Assembly (NCBI GenBank): GCA_958510875.1
Contig: OY294067.1
Coordinates: 254,449,736-254,513,735, forward strand
Direction: 5' to 3'
Length of the DNA stretch: 64,000 bases
Source: Endomychus coccineus
Lineage: Eukaryota > Arthropoda > Insecta > Coleoptera > Endomychidae
A program made the position numbers and the translations under genes. The notes under the pieces are model-generated. The model saw only the letters and a list, made by a program, of their open reading frames with translations, did no database searches and was not told the origin of the DNA. Below are positions 29,999 through 41,825 of the stretch, one piece after another; the first letter of the stretch is position 1, and the number at the start of each line of letters is the position of its first letter.

Positions 29999-32900
29999 AT
30001 GCTTAAATCGTTAAAACTACGCAACGGATTGGGATGCGTTTTTTTTAATAAATAGAGTGATTGAAGAGAAAGGTTTATATGTATAATAACGTCCATTAAA
30101 TAGTGGAGAAATACTGTTATTTTTGAGGTTTCTAATGTGATGTCGTAAATAATTAAATTTTTTCCGCTTACATTGCAAACGCAGGCTGAACCCTACGAGA
30201 TATATCAAAATAATGTACTAAGTATTGTACACATTGAAAAGGTCTACAGAAAACTCCGCGATGGTATATGTCTATCTCTTATGGTTATCCCACAATACCA
30301 TTTTTTTGTCATTTACTTTTTACGACGATGCTTAAATCGTTAAAACTACCCAACGGATTTTGATGCGGTTTTTTTAATAGATAGAGTGATTGAAGAGAAA
30401 GCTTTATATGTATAATAACGTCCATTAAATAGTCGAGAAATACTGTTATTTTTGAGGTTTCTAATGTGATGTCGTAAATAATTAAATTTTTTCCGCTTAC
30501 ATTGCAAACGCAGGCTGAACCCTACGAGATATATCAAAATAATGTACTAAGTATTGTACACATTGAAAAGGTCTACAGAAAACTCCGCGATGGTATATGT
30601 CTATCTCTTATGGTTATCCCACAATACCATTTTTTGTCCTTCACTTTTTACGACGATGCTTAAATCGTTAAAACTACCCAACGGATTTTGATGCGGTTTT
30701 TTTAATAGATAGAGTGATTGAAGAGAAAGCTTTATATGTATAATAACATCCATTAAATAGTCGAGAAATACTGTTATTTTTGAGGTTTCTAATGTGATGT
30801 CGTAAATAATTAAATTTTTTCCGCTTACATTGCAAACGCAGGCTGAACCCTACGAGATATATCAAAATAATGTACTAAGTATTGTACACATTGAAAAGGT
30901 CTACAGAAAACTCCGCGATGGTATATGTCTATCTCTTATGGTTATCCCACAATACCATTTTTTTGTCCTTCACTTTTTACGACGATGCTTAAATCGTTAA
31001 AACTACCCAACGGATTTTGATGCGGTTTTTTTAATAGATAGAGTGATTGAAGAGAAAGCTTTATATGTATAATAACGTCCATTAAATAGTCGAGAAATAC
31101 TGTTATTTTTGAGGTTTCTAATGTGATGTCGTAAATAATTAAATTTTTTCCGCTTACATTGCAAACGCAGGCTGAACCCTACGAGATATATCAAAATAAT
31201 GTACTAAGTATTGTACACATTGAAAAGGTCTACAGAAAACTCCGCGATGGTATATGTCTATCTCTTATGGTTATCCCACAATACCATTTTTTTGTCCTTC
31301 ACTTTTTACGACGATGCTTAAATCGTTAAAACTACCCAACGGATTTTGATGCGGTTTTTTTAATAGATAGAGTGATTGAAGAGAAAGCTTTATATGTATA
31401 ATAACGTCCATTAAATAGTCGAGAAATACTGTTATTTTTGAGGTTTCTAATGTGATGTCGTAAATAATTAAATTTTTTCCGCTTACATTGCAAACGCAGG
31501 CTGAACCCTAGGAGATATATCAAAATAATGTACTAAGTATTGTACACATTGAAAAGGTCTACAGAAAACTCCGCGATGGTATATGTCTATCTCTTATGGT
31601 TATCCCACAATACCATTTTTTTGTCATTTACTTTTTACGACGATGCTTAAATCGTTAAAACTACGCAACGGATTTTGATGCGTTTTTTTTAATACATAGA
31701 GTGATTGAAGAGAAAGCTTTATATGTATAATAACGTCCATTAAATAGTCGAGAAATACTGTTATTTTTGAGGTTTCTAATGTGATGTCGTAAATAATTAA
31801 ATTTTTTCCGCTTACATTGCAAACGCAGGCTGAACCCTACGAGATATATTAAAATAATGTACTAAGTATTGTACACATTGAAAAGGTCTACAGAAAACTC
31901 CGCGATGGTATATGTCTATCTCTTATGGTTATCCCACAATACCATTTTTTTGTCCTTCACTTTTTACGACGATGCTTAAATCGTTAAAACTACCCAACGG
32001 ATTTTGATGCGGTTTTTTTAATAGATAGAGTGATTGAAGAGAAAGCTTTATATGTATAATAACGTCCATTAAATAGTCGAGAAATACTGTTATTTTTGAG
32101 GTTTCTAATGTGATGTCGTAAATAATTAAATTTTTTCCGCTTACATTGCAAACGCAGGCTGAACCCTTTGAGATATATCAAAATAATGTACTAAGTATTG
32201 TACACATTGAAAAGGTCTACAGAAAACTCCGCGATGGTATATGTCTATCTCTTATGGTTATCCCACAATACCATTTTTTTGTCATTTACTTTTTACGACG
32301 ATGCTTAAATCGTTAAAACTACCCAACGGATTTTGATGCGGTTTTTTTAATATATAGAGTGATTGAAGAGAAAGCTTTATATGTATAATAATGTCCATTA
32401 AATAGTCGAGAAATACTGTTATTTTTGAGGTTTCTAATGTGATGTCGTAAATAATTAAATTTTTTCCGCTTACATTGCAAACGCAGGCTGAACCCTACGA
32501 GATATATCAAAATAATGTACTAAGTATTGTACACATTGAAAAGGTCTACAGAAAACTCCGCGATGGTATATGTCTATCTCTTATGGTTATCCCACAATAC
32601 CATTTTTTTGTCCTTCACTTTTTACGACGATGCTTAAATCGTTAAAACTACCCAACGGATTTTGATGCGGTTTTTTTAATAGATAGAGTGATTGAAGAGA
32701 AAGCTTTATATGTATAATAACGTCCATTAAATAGTCGAGAAATACTGTTATTTTTGAGGTTTCTAATGTGATGTCGTAAATAATTAAATTTTTTCCGCTT
32801 ACATTGCAAACGCAGGCTGAACCCTACGAGATATATCAAAATAATGTACTAAGTATTGTACACATTGAAAAGGTCTACAGAAAACTCCGCGATGGTATAT

Positions 32901-35900
32901 GTCTATCTCTTATGGTTATCCCACAATACCATTTTTTTGTCATTTACTTTTTACGACGATGCTTAAATCGTTAAAACTACGCAACGGATTTTGATGCGGT
33001 TTTTTTAATAGATAGAGTGATTGGAGAGAAAGCTTTATATGTATAATAACGTCCATTAAATAGTCGAGAAATACTGTTATTTTTGAGGTTTCTAATGTGA
33101 TGTCGTAAATAATTAAATTTTTTCCGCTTACATTGCAAACGCAGGCTGAACCCTACGAGATATATCAAAATAATGTACTAAGTATTGTACACATTGAAAA
33201 GGTCTACAGAAAACTCCGCGATGGTATATGTCTATCTCTTATGGTTATCCCACAATACCATTTTTTTGTCCTTCACTTTTTACGACGATGCTTAAATCGT
33301 TAAAACTACCCAACGGATTTTGATGCGGTTTTTTTAATAGATAGAGTGATTGAAGAGAAAGCTTTATATGTATAATAACGTTCATTAAATAGTCGAGAAA
33401 TACTGTTATTTTTGAGGTTTCTAATGTGATGTCGTAAATAATTAAATTTTTTCCGCTTACATTGCAAACGCAGGCTGAACCCTACGAGATATATCAAAAT
33501 AATGTACTAAGTATTGTACACATTGAAAAGGTCTACAGAAAACTCCGCGATGGTATATGTCTATCTCTTATGGTTATCCCACAATACCATTTTTTTGTCC
33601 TTCACTTTTTACGACGATGCTTAAATCGTTAAAACTACCCAACGGATTTTGATGCGGTTTTTTTAATAGATAGAGTGATTGAAGAGAAAGCTTTATATGT
33701 ATAATAACGTCCATTAAATAGTCGAGAAATACTGTTATTTTTGAGGTTTCTAATGTGATGTCGTAAATAATTAAATTTTTTCCGCTTACATTGCAAACGC
33801 AGGCTGAACCCTACGAGATATATCAAAATAATGTACTAAGTATTGTACACATTGAAAAGGTCTACAGAAAACTCCGCGATGGTATATGTCTATCTCTTAT
33901 GGTTATCCCACAATACCATTTTTTTGTCATTTACTTTTTACGACGATGCTTAAATCGTTAAAACTACGCAACGGATTTTGATGCGGTTTTCTTAATAGAT
34001 AGAGTGATTGAAGAGAAAGCTTTATATGTATAATAACGTCCATTAAATAGTCGAGAAATACTGTTATTTTTGAGGTTTCTAATGTGATGTCGTAAATAAT
34101 TAAATTTTTTCCGCTTACATTGCAAACGCAGGCTGAACCCTACGAGACATATCAAAATAATGTACTAAGTATTGTACACATTGAAAAGGTCTACAGAAAA
34201 CTCCGCGATGGTATATGTCTATCTCTTATGGTTATCCCACAATACCATTTTTTTGTCCTTCACTTTTTACGACGATGCTTAAATCGTTAAAACTACCCAA
34301 CGGATTTTGATGCGGTTTTTTTAATAGATAGAGTGATTGAAGAGAAAGCTTTATATGTATAATAACGTCCATTAAATAGTCGAGAAATACTGTTATTTTT
34401 GAGGTTTCTAATGTGATGTCGTAAATAATTAAATTTTTTCCGCTTACATTGCAAACGCAGGCTGAACCCTACGAGATATATCAAAATAATGTACTAAGTA
34501 TTGTACACATTGAAAAGGTCTACAGAAAACTCCGCGATGGTATATGTCTATCTCTTATGGTTATCCCACAATACCATTTTTTTGTCATTTACTTTTTACG
34601 ACGATGCTTAAATCGTTAAAACTACGCAACGGATTTTGATGCGGTTTTTTTAAATAGATAGAGTGATTGAAGAGAAAGGTTTATATGTATAATAACGTCC
34701 ATTAAATAGTCGAGAAATACTGTTATTTTTGAGGTTTCTAATGTGATGTCGTAAATAATTAAATTTTTTCCGCTTACATTGCAAACGCAGGCTGAACCCT
34801 ACGAGATATATCAAAATAATGTACTAAGTATTGTACACATTGAAAAGGTCTACAGAAAACTCCGCGATGGTATATGTCTATCTCTTATGGTTATCCCACA
34901 ATACCATTTTTTGGTCATTTACTTTTTACGACGATGCTTAAATCGTTAAAACTACGCAACGGATTTTGATGCGGTTTTTTTAATAGATAGAGTGATTGAA
35001 GAGAAAGCTTTATACGAGTATGTATAATAACGTCCATTAAATAGTCGAGAAATACTGTTATTTTTGAGGTTTCTAATGTGATGTCGTAAATAATTAAATT
35101 TTTTCCGCTTACATTGCAAACGCAGGCTGAACCCTACGAGATATATCAAAATAATGTATCAAGTATTGTACACATTGAAAAGGTCTACAGAAAACTCCGC
35201 GATGGTATATGTCTATCTCTTATGGTTATCCCACAATACCATTTTTTTGTCCTTCACTTTTTACGACGATGCTTAAATCGTTAAAACTACCCAACGGATT
35301 TTGATGCGGTTTTTTTAATAGATAGAGTGATTGAAGAGAAAGCTTTATATGTATAATAACGTCCATTAAATAGTCGAGAAATACTGTTATTTTTGAGGTT
35401 TCTAATGTGATGTCGTAAATAATTAAATTTTTTCCGCTTACATTGCAAACGCAGGCTGAACCCTACGAGATATATCAAAATAATGTACTAAGTATTGTAC
35501 ACATTGAAAAGGTCTACAGAAAACTCCGCGATGGTATATGTCTATCTCTTATGGTTATCCCACAATACCATTTTTTTGTCATTTACTTTTTACGACGATG
35601 CTTAAATCGTTAAAACTACGCAACGGATTTTGATGCGGTTTTTTTAAATAGATAGAGTGATTGAAGAGAAAGGTTTATATGTATAATAACGTCCATTAAA
35701 TAGTCGAGAAATACTGTTATTTTTGAGGTTTCTAATGTGATGTCGTAAATAATTAAATTTTTTCCGCTTACATTGCAAACGCAGGCTGAACCCTACGAGA
35801 TATATCAAAATAATGTACTAAGTATTGTACACATTGACAAGGTCTACAGAAAACTCCGCGATGGTATATGTCTATCTCTTATGGTTATCCCACAATACCA

Positions 35901-38900
35901 TTTTTTTGTCATTTACTTTTTACGACGATGCTTAAATCGTTAAAACTACCCAACGGATTTTGATGCGGTTTTTTTAATAGATAGAGTGATTGAAGAGAAA
36001 GCTTTATATGTATAATAACGTCCATTAAATAGTCGAGAAATACTGTTATTTTTGAGGTTTCTAATGTGATGTCGTAAATAATTAAATTTTTTCCGCTTAC
36101 ATTGCAAACGCAGGCTGAACCCTACGAGATATATCAAAATAATGTACTAAGTATTGTACACATTGAAAAGGTCTACAGAAAACTCCGCGATGGTATATGT
36201 CTATCTCTTATGGTTATCCCACAATACCATTTTTTTGTCCTTCACTTTTTACGACGATGCTTAAATCGTTTAAACTATCCAACGGATTTTGATGCGGTTT
36301 TTTTAATAGATAGAGTGATTGAAGAGAAAGCTTTATATGTATAATAACGTCCATTAAATAGTCGAGAAATACTGTTATTTTTGAGGTTTCTAATGTGATG
36401 TCGTAAATAATTAAATTTTTTCCGCTTACATTGCAAACGCAGGCTGAACCCTACGAGATATATCAAAATAATGTACTAAGTATTGTACACATTGAAAAGG
36501 TCTACAGAAAACTCCGCGATGGTATATGTCTATCTCTTATGGTTATCCCACAATACCATTTTTTTGTCATTTACTTTTTACGACGATGCTTAAATCGTTA
36601 AAACTACGCAACGGATTTTGATGCGGTTTTTTTTATAGATAGAGTGATTGAAGAGAAAGCTTTATATGTATAATAACGTCCATTAAATAGTCGAGAAATA
36701 CTGTTATTTTTGAGGTTTCTAATGTGATGTCGTAAATAATTAAATTTTTTCCGCTTACATTGCAAACGCAGGCTGAACCCTACGAGATATATCAAAATAA
36801 TGTACTAAGTATTGTACACATTGAAAAGGTCTACAGAAAACTCCGCGATGGTATATGTCTATCTCTTATGGTTATCCCACAATACCATTTTTTTGTCCTT
36901 CACTTTTTACGACGATGCTTAAATCGTTAAAACTACCCAACGGATTTTGATGCGGTTTTTTTAATAGATAGAGTGATTGAAGAGAAAGCTTTATATGTAT
37001 AATAACGTCCATTAAATAGTCGAGTAATACTGTTATTTTTGAGGTTTCTAATGTGATGTCGTAAATAATTAAATTTTTTCCGCTTACATTGCAAACGCAG
37101 GCTGAACCCTACGAGATATATCAAAATAATGTACTAAGTATTGTACACATTGAAAAGGTCTACAGAAAACTCCGCGATGGTATATGTCTATCTCTTATGG
37201 TTATCCCACAATACCATTTTTTTGTCATTTACTTTTTACGACGATGCTTAAATCGTTAAAACTACGCAACGGATTTTGATGCGGTTTTTTTAAATAGATA
37301 GAGTGATTGAAGAGAAAGGTTTATATGTATAATAACGTCCATTAAATAGTCGAGAAATACTGTTATTTTTGAGGTTTCTAATGTGATGTCGTAAATAATT
37401 AAATTTTTTCCGCTTACATTGCAAACGCAGGCTGAACCCTACGAGATATATCAAAATAATGTACTAAGTATTGTACACATTGAAAAGGTCTACAGAAAAC
37501 TCCGCGATGGTATATGTCTATCTCTTATGGTTATCCCACAATACCATTTTTTTGTCATTTACTTTTTACGACGATGCTTAAATCGTTAAAACTACGCAAC
37601 GGATTTTGATGCGGTTTTTTTAATAGATAGAGTGATTGAAGAGAAAGCTTTATATGTATAATAACGTCCATTAAATAGTCGAGAAATACTGTTATTTTTG
37701 AGGTTTCTAATGTGATGTCGTAAATAATTAAATTTTTTCCGCTTACATTGCAAACGCAGGCTGAACCCTACGAGATATATCAAAATAATGTACTAAGTAT
37801 TGTACACATTGAAAAGGTCTACAGAAAACTCCGCGATGGTATATGTCTATCTCTTATGGTTATCCCACAATACCATTTTTTTGTCCTTCACTTTTTACGA
37901 CGATGCTTAAATCGTTAAAACTACCCAACGGATTTTGATGCGGTTTTTTTAATAGATAGAGTGATTGAAGAGAAAGCTTTATATGTATAATAACGTCCAT
38001 TAAATAGTCGAGAAATACTGTTATTTTGAGGTTTCTAATGTGATGTCGTAAATAATTAAATTTTTTCCGCTTACATTGCAAACGCAGGCTGAACCCTACG
38101 AGATATATCAAAATAATGTACTAAGTATTGTACACATTGAAAAGGTCTACAGAAAACTCCGCGATGGTATATGTCTATCTCTTATGGTTATCCCACAATA
38201 CCATTTTTTTGTCATTTACTTTTTACGACGATGCTTTAATCGTTAAAACTACGCAACGGATTTTGATGCGGTTTTTTTAAATAGATAGAGTGATTGAAGA
38301 GAAAGGTTTATATGTATAATAACGTCCATTAAATAGTCGAGAAATACTGTTATTTTTGAGGTTTCTAATGTGATGTCGTAAATAATTAAATTTTTTCCGC
38401 TTACATTGCAAACGCAGGCTGAACCCTACGAGATATATCAAAATAATGTACTAAGTATTGTACACATTGACAAGGTCTACAGAAAACTCCGCGATGGTAT
38501 ATGTCTATCTCTTATGGTTATCCCACAATACCATTTTTTTGTCATTTACTTTTTACGACGATGCTTAAATCGTTAAAACTACCCAACGGATTTTGATGCG
38601 GTTTTTTTAATAGATAGAGTGATTGAAGAGAAAGCTTTATATGTATAATAACGTCCATTAAATAGTCGAGAAATACTGTTATTTTTGAGGTTTCTAATGT
38701 GATGTCGTAAATAATTAAATTTTTTCCGCTTACATTGCAAACGCAGGCTGAACCCTACGAGATATATCAAAATAATGTACTAAGTATTGTACACATTGAA
38801 AAGGTCTACAGAAAACTCCGCGATGGTATATGTCTATCTCTTATGGTTATCCCACAATACCATTTTTTTGTCCTTCACTTTTTACGACGATGCTTAAATC

Positions 38901-40859
38901 GTTAAAACTATCCAACGGATTTTGATGCGGTTTTTTTAATAGATAGAGTGATTGAAGAGAAAGCTTTATATGTATAATAACGTCCATTAAATAGTCGAGA
39001 AATACTGTTATTTTTGAGGTTTCTAATGTGATGTCGTAAATAATTAAATTTTTTCCGCTTACATTGCAAACGCAGGCTGAACCCTACGAGATATATCAAA
39101 ATAATGTACTAAGTATTGTACACATTGAAAAGGTCTACAGAAAACTCCGCGATGGTATATGTCTATCTCTTATGGTTATCCCACAATACCATTTTTTTGT
39201 AATTTACTTTTTACGACGATGCTTAAATCGTTAAAACTACGCAACGGATTTTGATGCGGTTTTTTTAATAGATAGAGTGATTGAAGAGAAAGCTTTATAT
39301 GTATAATAACGTCCATTAAATAGTCGAGAAATACTGTTATTTTTGAGGTTTCTAATGTGATGTCGTAAATAATTAAATTTTTTCCGCTTACATTGCAAAC
39401 GCAGGCTGAACCCTACGAGATATATCAAAATAATGTACTAAGTATTGTACACATTGAAAAGGTCTACAGAAAACTCCGCGATGGTATATGTCTATCTCTT
39501 ATGGTTATCCCACAATACAATTTTTTTGTCATTTACTTTTTACGACGATGCTTAAATCGTTAAAACTACGCAACGGATTTTGATGCGGTTTTTTTAAATA
39601 GATAGAGTGATTGAAGAGAAAGGTTTATATGTATAATAACGTCCATTAAATAGTCGAGAAATACTGTTATTTTTGAGGTTTCTAATGTGATGTCGTAAAT
39701 AATTAAATTTTTTCCGCTTACATTGCAAACGCAGGCTGAACCCTACGAGATATATCAAAATAATGTACTAAGTATTATACACATTGACAAGGTCTACAGA
39801 AAACTCCGCGATGGTATATGTCTATCTCTTATGGTTATCCCACAATACCATTTTTTTGTCATTTACTTTTTACGACGATGCTTAAATCGTTAAAACTACC
39901 CAACGGATTTTGATGCGGTTTTTTTAATAGATAGAGTGATTGAAGAGAAAGCTTTATATGTATAATAACGTCCATTAAATAGTCGAGATATACTGTTATT
40001 TTTGAGGTTTCTAATGTGATGTCGTAAATAATTAAATTTTTTCCGCTTACATTGCAAACGCAGGCTGAACCCTACGAGATATATCAAAATAATGTACTAA
40101 GTATTGTACACATTGAAAAGGTCTACAGAAAACTCCGCGATGGTATATGTCTATCTCTTATGGTTATCCCACAATACCATTTTTTTGTCCTTCACTTTTT
40201 ACGACGATGCTTAAATCGTTAAAACTACCCAACGGATTTTGATGCGGTTTTTTTAATAGATAGAGTGATTGAAGAGAAAGCTTTATATGTATAATAACGT
40301 CCATTAAATAGTCGAGAAATACTGTTATTTTTGAGGTTTCTAATGTGATGTCGTAAATAATTAAATTTTTTCCGCTTACATTGCAAACGCAGGCTGAACC
40401 CTACGAGATATATCAAAATAATGTACTAAGTATTGTACACATTGAAAAGGTCTACAGAAAACTCCGCGATGGTATATGTCTATCTCTTATGGTTATCCCA
40501 CAATACCATTTTTTTGTCATTTACTTTTTACGACGATGCTTAAATCGTTAAAACTACGCAACGGATTTTGATGCGGTTTTTTTAAATAGATAGAGTGATT
40601 GAAGAGAATTATATGTATAATAACGTCCATTAAATAGTGGAGAAATACTGTTATTTTTGAGGTTTCTAATGTGATGTCGTAAATAATTAAATTTTTTCCG
40701 CTTACATTGCAAACGCAGGCTGAACCCTACGAGATATATCAAAATAATGTACTAAGTATTGTACACATTGAAAAGGTCTACAGAAAACTCCGCGATGGTA
40801 TATGTCTATCTCTTATGGTTATCCCTCAATACCATTTTTTGTCATTTACTTTTTACGAC
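29999..40859 (+). repeat. 33-copy tandem array of a 329-bp unit
   Basis: Units begin ATGCTTAAATCGTTAAAACT and end TTTTTACGACG. Unit starts run from 29999 to 40536 at 329 bp, with few length changes: a 6-bp insertion near 35014-35019, 1-bp indels, and a short deletion in the last unit (GAAGAGAATTATATG). Units appear more than 97% identical. Three main variants differ at a C/G (ACTACCCAAC or ACTACGCAAC), at TTAATAGATAG or TTAAATAGATAG with AAAGCTTT or AAAGGTTT, and at the unit end (GTCCTTCAC or GTCATTTAC). The first and last units carry private changes, as expected at array edges. A 63-codon minus-strand frame occurs in most units, but it is a by-product of repetition. Confidence 0.95.
34275..39547 (+). 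repeat. Two copies of an 8-unit higher-order repeat (about 2.63 kb each)
   Basis: Units starting at 34275, 34604, 34934, 35269, 35598, 35928, 36257 and 36586 carry the variant order C, G', G, C, G', C, C*, G (G' has the AAATAG/AAAGGTTT form; C* reads CTATCC). The next eight, starting 36915 through 39219, carry the same order. Unit 5 of each block has the private change ATTGACAAGG, and unit 7 of each has CTATCC. A partial third block starts at 39548 (again ATTGACAAGG). Confidence 0.85.
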
Positions 40860-41146
40860 AAATAATGGCTAATTTTCGAAGCAATTTTAACCAATACAGC
40901 ATTAATCCTCATCCAATTAAATACCTTAAATACATAGTTGATTTAATATAGATCTATATGGTCCTCTACAGCATATGATTTGAATGAATATTTTCGAAGA
41001 TATTACAGATTTAAATATTTCGGGACGTAGCGTTTGCGGCGGTACCGGCCGGAGCGGGCCGCTGTTTTTATATACAACGTTCACAGTTTTTCTGTAGTGT
41101 ACTTAGTATCAGCATTGCACCTGGGCGAAGCCGGGCGGGTCGCTAG
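40860..41146 (+). other. Helitron 3' tail with terminal hairpin
   Basis: Unique sequence after the array, turning GC-rich near the end (GCGGTACCGGCCGGAGCGGG, about 41038-41057) and closing with the hairpin and CTAG. It carries the 3' recognition end for rolling-circle transposition. Confidence 0.75.
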
Positions 41147-41194
41147 TTATAAATAAATAGTGAGGGAAAAGTCATAATTATGAAATCAATAAAA

Positions 41195-41825
41195 CTATTT
41201 CCAACGTCATCTCTGAAACGTTTCTTTGCTAAGATTCTCGACACTTTTCTTTGAAGGCGAAAAATCCTATCCGAATGAGGTGAATTACCCCAGCCTGTCA
41301 GGTCATATGACATATGCTAATGAATAAGGGAGACGTATGCCATGCGCATCGCCTCCTCAGGCAAGTAGTTTACTGAAGTTCTCATCAAGAAAATATTTTT
41401 TGAGATTTTGTTAGCTACACTATCAACATGACATTCCCAACTAAGCACTGGACCAAATAAGATACCCAAAAACTGAATATAGTCAGGGTTCCCAAAAGTA
41501 ATGCTTCTGTATGTGAATTACATTATACCAGTTTTGTCAAGGTTTACGGACAGATCCCTGTGGAACTTCACTGACAACCTGATCATGTTCCGGGGAGGTT
41601 CCATTGATGATAGTGTACTGTTTTCGGTTGGATAAAAATGAGTGAATTAAATTACAGCTGTTGTGATGAAATTTGTAAAATTTCAGTTTATTATTAAGAA
41701 TGGAAGGACAAACCAGCTCAAAAGCTTTGCTTAGGTCATAAAAGAATGTGGCTACGATGAACCCTTTTTCCATACCGCTTACAATGATCTCTATATGTTT
41801 ATTTACAGCATCAATGTATGTGTAT
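41195..41825 (-). pseudogene. LINE reverse transcriptase relic lacking the catalytic FADD block
   Basis: The minus strand reads YIDAVNKHIEIIVSGMEKGF, FFYDLSKAFELVCPSIL (motif A region), FLSNRKQYTIINGTSPEHDQ and VPQGSV (motif B). It then jumps, with a frameshift at about 41555, to LSVNLDKTGIM, FLGILFGPVLSWECHVDSV and AMRMAYVSLIHxHMSYDLTG. This is a jockey/CR1-type RT. The roughly 60 residues with motif C (FADD) are deleted. It starts about 50 bp right of the Helitron 3' end. Confidence 0.7.

Larger units (their letters stand above)
29947..41146 (+). mobile_element. Non-autonomous Helitron, 11.2 kb, satellite-bearing
   Basis: The 5' end TCACTACATAGTATAAAAC (29947 on) and the 3' end GGGCGGGTCGCTAG (ending CTAG at 41143-41146) are the terminal sequences of a widespread arthropod Helitron group. 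The host bases are A (29946) and T (41147), as expected for insertion between A and T without duplication. A short imperfect hairpin, 41121-41135 (GGC/GCC core around GAA), lies 11 bases before the end. There is no Rep/helicase ORF. Between a 52-bp 5' tip and a 287-bp 3' tail the element consists of a 33-unit tandem array. It depends on a helper element for movement. Confidence 0.85.

Noticed and set aside
30017..40742. About 27 minus-strand frames of 62-65 codons with almost the same sequence (MIYLVGFSLRL...), one per repeat unit.
   Set aside because: They arise because the same 329-bp unit is repeated. The frame is lost in units with a 1-bp change, there is no promoter or signal, and the content is low-complexity non-coding Helitron sequence.
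29999..40859. Regular repeats that could suggest a CRISPR array.
   Set aside because: The whole 329-bp period is conserved, with no variable spacers, and the array sits inside a eukaryotic Helitron.
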